NCBI GenBank assembly: GCA_937925385.1
Contig: CALEWN010000207.1
Span: forward strand, 1-11,186
Direction: 5' to 3'
Length of the DNA stretch: 11,186 nucleotides
Source of the DNA: an uncultured Senegalimassilia sp.
Lineage (GTDB): Bacteria > Actinomycetota > Coriobacteriia > Coriobacteriales > Eggerthellaceae
In this document: piece after piece, positions 7,882 to 11,186 of the stretch
Numbering within the stretch: position 1 is the first letter of the stretch
How the letters are laid out: every line of letters starts with the position of its first letter
The notes under the pieces: model-generated
What the model was told of the DNA's origin: nothing
The model's input: the letters and a program-made list of their open reading frames with translations, nothing else
Database searches by the model: none
Translations under genes and position numbers: made by a program

Positions 7882-8331
7882 ATGGAGTATGTTGGAAAAG
7901 GTGGCTCACTAAAGCTTAAGTTTGCAGCTGCTTTGGCGGCTTGTGCGTTGGCTTTTGGCGTTGCTGTTAGCGTAAGCGACTCGGCATTTGCGTATGATTA
8001 CAGCCAGGGTAATTGGGGCGATAGCTCTTACTCGAGTTATGCGTATGCTTCAGACGTGTCGTATACGTCCGCTAGGAGCAAGCTTAACGATTCGTCGGCA
8101 TGGGATGCTTGCTATGGTGGAGCGAACCATTATGTTGAGGTTGCGGCAACAGGATACGTTTGGGATGTCAAATTTGTTGGTAGCCCCATTTATTATTGGA
8201 ATGCGGGCAAAAGCGGATATCTTCTCAACAACGTAAAAGAGAGAGGCTTTCCTCAAGCGCTTCTGTGGTTCAACAATCCTAACAGCTACAACACGACAAT
8301 TTCTGGCGTCTGGAGTCCTGATAGTATCTAG
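7882..8331 (+). CDS. Secreted Tyr/Trp-rich protein, possible lactococcin 972-like bacteriocin
   Basis: A 149-residue precursor, placed at the ATG 6 bases after GAAGGGAG. A Sec signal peptide is clear: lysines at 6, 11 and 13, a hydrophobic core (14-31) and an SAFA-YDY cleavage site after Ala37. The mature part (112 residues) has 13 Tyr, 6 Trp and a single Cys (77). Mature residues 43-69 (GNW, then YSSY, then TSARSKLN) and the later SPIYYWN (101-107) follow the order of features in lactococcin 972-family peptides (GTW, YSNY, HSA, a C-terminal YY), but the similarity is weak and an extra 42 residues follow, unlike the shorter classical members. It heads a tight operon with an ABC transporter, as many bacteriocins do. 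Lactococcin 972 itself is an unmodified peptide acting on lipid II; that this protein does so is not shown. It could instead be another secreted effector or an adhesive surface protein. Confidence 0.85.
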   Translation: MEYVGKGGSLKLKFAAALAACALAFGVAVSVSDSAFAYDYSQGNWGDSSYSSYAYASDVSYTSARSKLNDSSAWDACYGGANHYVEVAATGYVWDVKFVGSPIYYWNAGKSGYLLNNVKERGFPQALLWFNNPNSYNTTISGVWSPDSI

Positions 8332-8339
8332 CGAGGTTA

Positions 8340-8364
8340 GGGGCGTTGCTTTTGGCGGCGCCCT
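8340..8364 (+). terminator. Stem-loop after the peptide gene, probable partial terminator
   Basis: Nine bases past the peptide stop, GGGCGUUGC (8341-8349) pairs with GGCGGCGCCC-side bases 8355-8363, giving nine pairs including two G-U, with a UUUUG loop; G8340-U8364 can add a tenth. Only a short UAUUU follows. A hairpin with a weak U-tract suits partial termination or 3'-end protection of the peptide mRNA while letting some transcripts continue into the transporter genes. Confidence 0.5.
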
Positions 8365-8381
8365 ATTTGAATGGAGCCCTG

Positions 8382-9029
8382 ATGCGCGTAGAAATATCGC
8401 ATTACACTAAAGTTATAAAAGATATAACGGTTCTTGACGACGTCAATCTAACTCTTGAACCAGGAACATGCTATGGCCTACGTGGTAAAAACGGGTCTGG
8501 CAAAACGATGTTGTTGCGTGCAATTGCTGGTTTGCTCTTCCCAACATCGGGAGGCGTTTTTGTTGATGGTAAAAAACTAGGGAAAGATATTGACTTCCCG
8601 GCTTCTGTGGGCTTATTGATTGAAACTCCGTCGTTTTTGCCTCGATACTCAGGGTTTAAGAACCTGCAGTTGCTTGCTGGGTTGCGTGGGATTGCCAGCG
8701 ATGAGGATGTAGCAGAAGCCCTTCGGTGTGTCGGTCTTGACCTTGATGATAAGCGGCCTTATCGCAAATACTCGCTCGGCATGCAACAGCGCTTGGGGAT
8801 TGCGTGCGCCATTATGGAACATCCTGGCCTCATTCTCCTGGATGAGCCTATCAATGCGCTTGACCCATCTGGAGTTGCGTGCGTAGAGACAATTGTGCGT
8901 GAAGAAAGAGAGCGCGGGGCAATTATTGTTGTGGCTTGCCACGATGCCGAAGAGTTGGATCTTCTGGCTGACGAGATCTTCGTCATGGCCGAAGGGCGTT
9001 TGATAAGTCGAGAGAAGGCAGACGGTTAA
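8382..9029 (+). CDS. ABC transporter ATP-binding protein (LanF/BcrA type, E-loop)
   Basis: A 215-residue cytoplasmic ATPase. The ATG at 8382 has GGAG (8373-8376) 5 bases upstream; a TTG at 8346 would start inside the preceding stem-loop. Visible motifs are Walker A GKNGSGKT (35-42), a signature YSLGMQQR (130-137), Walker B LILLDEP (150-156), a D-loop NALD (158-161) and the switch His187 in VACHD. The place of the Q-loop reads GLLIETPSF with Glu81. Glu in place of Gln (the E-loop) is a known mark of LanF immunity ATPases such as NukF, and IExPxF is common in the BcrA-like group. It would power the two membrane proteins encoded downstream. Inferred role: protection against, or export of, the peptide encoded just upstream. 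A general antimicrobial-peptide resistance transporter is the main alternative. Confidence 0.93.
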   Translation: MRVEISHYTKVIKDITVLDDVNLTLEPGTCYGLRGKNGSGKTMLLRAIAGLLFPTSGGVFVDGKKLGKDIDFPASVGLLIETPSFLPRYSGFKNLQLLAGLRGIASDEDVAEALRCVGLDLDDKRPYRKYSLGMQQRLGIACAIMEHPGLILLDEPINALDPSGVACVETIVREERERGAIIVVACHDAEELDLLADEIFVMAEGRLISREKADG

Positions 9030-9030
9030 G

Positions 9031-9693
9031 ATGCGGCAAACAAAGAACACGGTTTCCGCAAAGCGTCCTATTAAATTAGCTATTGCACTTTCGCTTGTAA
9101 TAATATTGGTTGCAGCTTGTGCGCTTCGCATCTACTCAGTCAATAATTTATCTCAGCAGAAACCTTCTGTTAGCTATTCGATTTCTGAAGATATGCCAAT
9201 CTTGAACTCCGCTGGTTCTGATGTATATGCCAGAGTGCTTAACTATTGCGTTCTGTCCAAAGATGAAGCGCTGTCTGCTTTTCCCGATTGCCAAAGCGAA
9301 TTGGATATATTGGGGCCTGATACGGAGACTAAAATTCTTATTGTTCGGGTTGCTTTTTTCAACAAGAGCAGTAATGAGCAGATGGTGGAGCCCGCTTGTC
9401 TAAAGGCTCAGGCTGGCGCTTGGGCGAATGGCATGGACGTCAGATTGTTTTGCAAGATTAATAACGTTGCGGGCATGGCGGGACGTCTTGCTGCGGGGCG
9501 GTCTGTGGAGATGCTGGTTCCTTATGTTGCGTCCGACAATCAGTTTGGCTTTAGCCGCGAATGGGATACGTTTGAAAATGCATCATTTAACTTGGTGACA
9601 GCGACATATCCGCAAAAGACGTATATCCAGCTTTCTAACAAGCTCGCTTTCGAAGTATTTTCCTTTTCGGCAAATGTAGGGGAAGGGGAATAG
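9031..9693 (+). CDS. Membrane-anchored or lipoprotein-like extracytoplasmic protein
   Basis: I do not recognise this 220-residue protein with certainty; it has the look of small extracytoplasmic proteins of the DUF5028/DUF4352 kind found beside ABC transporters. Residues 1-15 are basic, followed by a hydrophobic stretch (16-32). Within it VAAC (27-30) could be a lipobox with Cys30 as the lipidated residue; if not, the stretch is a single N-terminal anchor. The remainder is soluble and outside the membrane, with alternating hydrophobic strands (for example KILIVRVAFFNKSS) suggesting a beta-sandwich, plus Cys residues in the folded part that could form a disulfide. The ATG follows the ATPase stop by one base, with GAAGG 12 bases before it. 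By analogy with LanI beside LanFEG, it may capture the peptide at the cell surface; this is inference from context. Confidence 0.85.
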   Translation: MRQTKNTVSAKRPIKLAIALSLVIILVAACALRIYSVNNLSQQKPSVSYSISEDMPILNSAGSDVYARVLNYCVLSKDEALSAFPDCQSELDILGPDTETKILIVRVAFFNKSSNEQMVEPACLKAQAGAWANGMDVRLFCKINNVAGMAGRLAAGRSVEMLVPYVASDNQFGFSREWDTFENASFNLVTATYPQKTYIQLSNKLAFEVFSFSANVGEGE

Positions 9694-9694
9694 A

Positions 9695-10528
9695 ATGACA
9701 CGTGCAATTGCGTATGAGATTAAGCGAACATTTGGCTCCGGTGGTTTTGCTGTAGCTTTGTTTGCTGCTTCGGCGCTTTCTGTTGCCCAAGTTGCCATGG
9801 TTTCTGCTCCGTTTGCGTATTCGGACAGTTGGCAAATGTGGCGAAGCGGCGCCAATGGTGCGTTTCCTCCGTCGTCCTACAATACTTGGATTGGGCTTAC
9901 TGCGTATTCGGTCTTCACAATGATGTTTTACTACGCGCTTCCATTGCTAGCTTGTTTTCCTGCAGCGAGCTCCTTGTGCTCTGATGTTCGTTCCGGATAC
10001 GCATGCCAGGTTGTTTCGCGTATTGGCAGGGGACGCTACGTTGCCTCGAAGGTGTTTGCTGCCAGTTTGGCGGCAGTCGTTGTGATCGTTGTTCCGCTGG
10101 TGCTGAATGTTGTGGCGACGGCCTGCTTGGTGCCTGCATTGTGGCCGGACTCTGCTGAGTCTACGTTCTTTGTGGGGCCGAGCAATACGCTGGCGAGCGT
10201 TTTCTTCACATGTCCGCTAGCGTTTATTGCTCTGTTTTCTGCGCTGGCGGTAGGTTTGGGCGTTGCTTGCGTGATGCTGTCTTACGCTCTGTCGTTTTTG
10301 ATCGCTAGCCGGTTCGCCGTCTTGCTTATTCCCATGGCAGCGTGCTTCGCTCTTCAATTTGCTTTGCAGGGTTCCGCGTTTGCGGGATTTGCTCCTATTA
10401 ATGCGATATTGCCGTTTCAACCTCAGCCTTCAATATTTGTTATTTCGGCCGGGCTACAAGTGCTTGCCATTGCAACGTTGTTTGGTATTACCGTTTTTCA
10501 GGCTGAGCATTTTGAGGGTACGCGATGA
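9695..10528 (+). CDS. ABC-2 type transporter permease
   Basis: A 277-residue membrane protein with about six hydrophobic segments (near residues 18-38, 70-92, 117-148, 166-195, 197-225 and 246-268). The cytoplasmic loop between the second and third, SDVRSGYACQVVSRIGRGRYVASK (written from residue 96; key residues Asp97, Arg109, Tyr115, Lys119), matches the D-x3-G...R...Y-x3-K pattern of ABC-2 permeases that pair with BcrA/LanF-type ATPases. Its ATG lies one base after the previous stop, with a strong purine-rich site (GGGGAAGGGGAA) just upstream. Size and context fit a LanE/LanG-like half of an immunity or export channel. It would assemble with the ATPase at 8382 and the next membrane protein. 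The substrate is inferred from the neighbouring secreted protein only. Confidence 0.88.
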   Translation: MTRAIAYEIKRTFGSGGFAVALFAASALSVAQVAMVSAPFAYSDSWQMWRSGANGAFPPSSYNTWIGLTAYSVFTMMFYYALPLLACFPAASSLCSDVRSGYACQVVSRIGRGRYVASKVFAASLAAVVVIVVPLVLNVVATACLVPALWPDSAESTFFVGPSNTLASVFFTCPLAFIALFSALAVGLGVACVMLSYALSFLIASRFAVLLIPMAACFALQFALQGSAFAGFAPINAILPFQPQPSIFVISAGLQVLAIATLFGITVFQAEHFEGTR

Positions 10529-11186
10529 ATTCGGCAAAGCAACATTGGGCCGTGCTAGGTATTGGCTATATGTGGAAGATGAATCAATCGGTTTCTTTTG
10601 CCCTGGTGATTTATGGGGTGCTGTCGGCGGCTCTTCTAGCAAGGTCGGTTTGGGAGGCTGATGGTTTGATTGATGCGTGGGCTACGTTGGGGGTTGACCC
10701 TTTGTATGACGGGGTATCCGGTTCGTTGAACGTAGCCTGGTTTGACTGCCTGCTGTTTTTCCTATTTGGCATGAAGGAGCCGTCTGGTGCGATAAACGAG
10801 GTGTTGATGCTGAATATCGCATGGGTTCTTTTATTTTTGTTGGTTGGCTTTGCAGCGTGCTGTTCGGCTGGGTATAAGTGCACTTTGCCGGTTGCTTTGA
10901 GGTGCGGGGGCAGGAAAAGGCAAGCTCTGATCATGCTGCTGTGGTTGGTAACGGTTGTCTTGTTGCTGCTAGCTGAGCTTGCTGTCATTGCATATATTGT
11001 CCCAGCCGCATTAGGCGTGTTGGCTCAAGGCGATATATGCTCGCTTTCTCCGTATGTCCAGCTGTTAGTTGGGGAAGAGGCCAGCTCGTTAGAGCTTGCG
11101 GACTTGGGACTTATGTTCGTTGCGAATGCTGCCTGGCTAATTGCGGTGGCATTGGGTGTTGCGGCGTTCTGCACGATTGCTGGTCG
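10525..11186 (+). CDS. Second transporter membrane subunit (3' partial)
   Basis: An open frame starts at an ATG overlapping the previous TGA (ATGA) and runs without a stop to the last base, 220 codons plus two bases. The upstream Shine-Dalgarno is GAGGG (10514-10518), 6 bases before the ATG. Hydrophobic segments lie near residues 23-39, 70-83, 94-115, 134-166 and 194-219. The N-terminal MNSAKQHWAVLGIGYMWKMNQ precedes the first segment, as in ABC-2 type permeases, and the pair of membrane proteins after one ATPase fits a LanE/LanG-like heterodimer. No ABC-2 motif is clear enough to identify the family on its own, so the call relies on topology, coupling and position. The end is beyond the window. 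Confidence 0.82.
   Translation, partial: MNSAKQHWAVLGIGYMWKMNQSVSFALVIYGVLSAALLARSVWEADGLIDAWATLGVDPLYDGVSGSLNVAWFDCLLFFLFGMKEPSGAINEVLMLNIAWVLLFLLVGFAACCSAGYKCTLPVALRCGGRKRQALIMLLWLVTVVLLLLAELAVIAYIVPAALGVLAQGDICSLSPYVQLLVGEEASSLELADLGLMFVANAAWLIAVALGVAAFCTIAG

Noticed and set aside
8346..8381. TTG start extending the ABC ATPase by 12 residues
   Set aside because: It begins inside the stem-loop, has no ribosome site, and ABC ATPases of this type normally begin close to the MRVEIS-like segment at 8382.
10359..10661. Plus-strand open frame of 100 codons across the two membrane-protein genes
   Set aside because: It overlaps both coupled genes in another frame, with no ribosome site or motif; the ATGA-coupled frame from 10525 is the real one.

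Overview
The window looks like part of a chromosome from a high-GC anaerobe of the Coriobacteriia, most likely the Eggerthellaceae (Eggerthella, Gordonibacter and relatives). This placement is an inference from base composition, codon use and a giant CoA-dehydratase-activase protein typical of strict anaerobes. No rRNA or marker gene confirms it.

Two regions of different character are joined near position 6780. Positions 1-6733 are GC-rich (68% in one 60-base line I counted) and read as ordinary core genome. They hold the 3' part of a very large activase/dehydratase-type protein (1-3411), rsmI for a 16S rRNA methyltransferase (3411-4259, overlapping its neighbour by one base), and a YgjP-like zinc peptidase (4263-5060). 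These three are so tightly packed that they are probably one operon. A 197-bp gap follows, then a 14-TM-type MFS exporter (5258-6733) that appears to be read from a leaderless mRNA.

Positions 6787-11186 are clearly less GC-rich (40-42% in two lines counted, 58% in one permease line) and use many more A/T-ending codons, suggesting an acquired accessory module. A LysR-type regulator (7680-6787, minus strand) diverges from a tightly spaced plus-strand operon. The operon encodes a secreted Tyr/Trp-rich protein of 149 aa with a signal peptide (7882-8331), an ABC ATPase with an E-loop (8382-9029), a membrane-anchored or lipoprotein-like protein of 220 aa (9031-9693), an ABC-2 type permease (9695-10528) and a second membrane protein cut by the window end (10525-11186+).

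The gene set resembles a bacteriocin locus. The secreted protein has a weak but ordered resemblance to the lactococcin 972 family. The ATPase, two permeases and extracytoplasmic protein recall the LanFEG/LanI self-immunity machinery of lantibiotic producers. A stem-loop just after the peptide gene could act as a partial terminator, giving much peptide mRNA and less transporter mRNA. The 201-bp divergent intergenic region carries a TTGC/GCAA dyad of T-N11-A form plus further half-sites, as expected if the LysR protein controls both directions. No tRNA, rRNA, CRISPR array, integrase or IS was seen.
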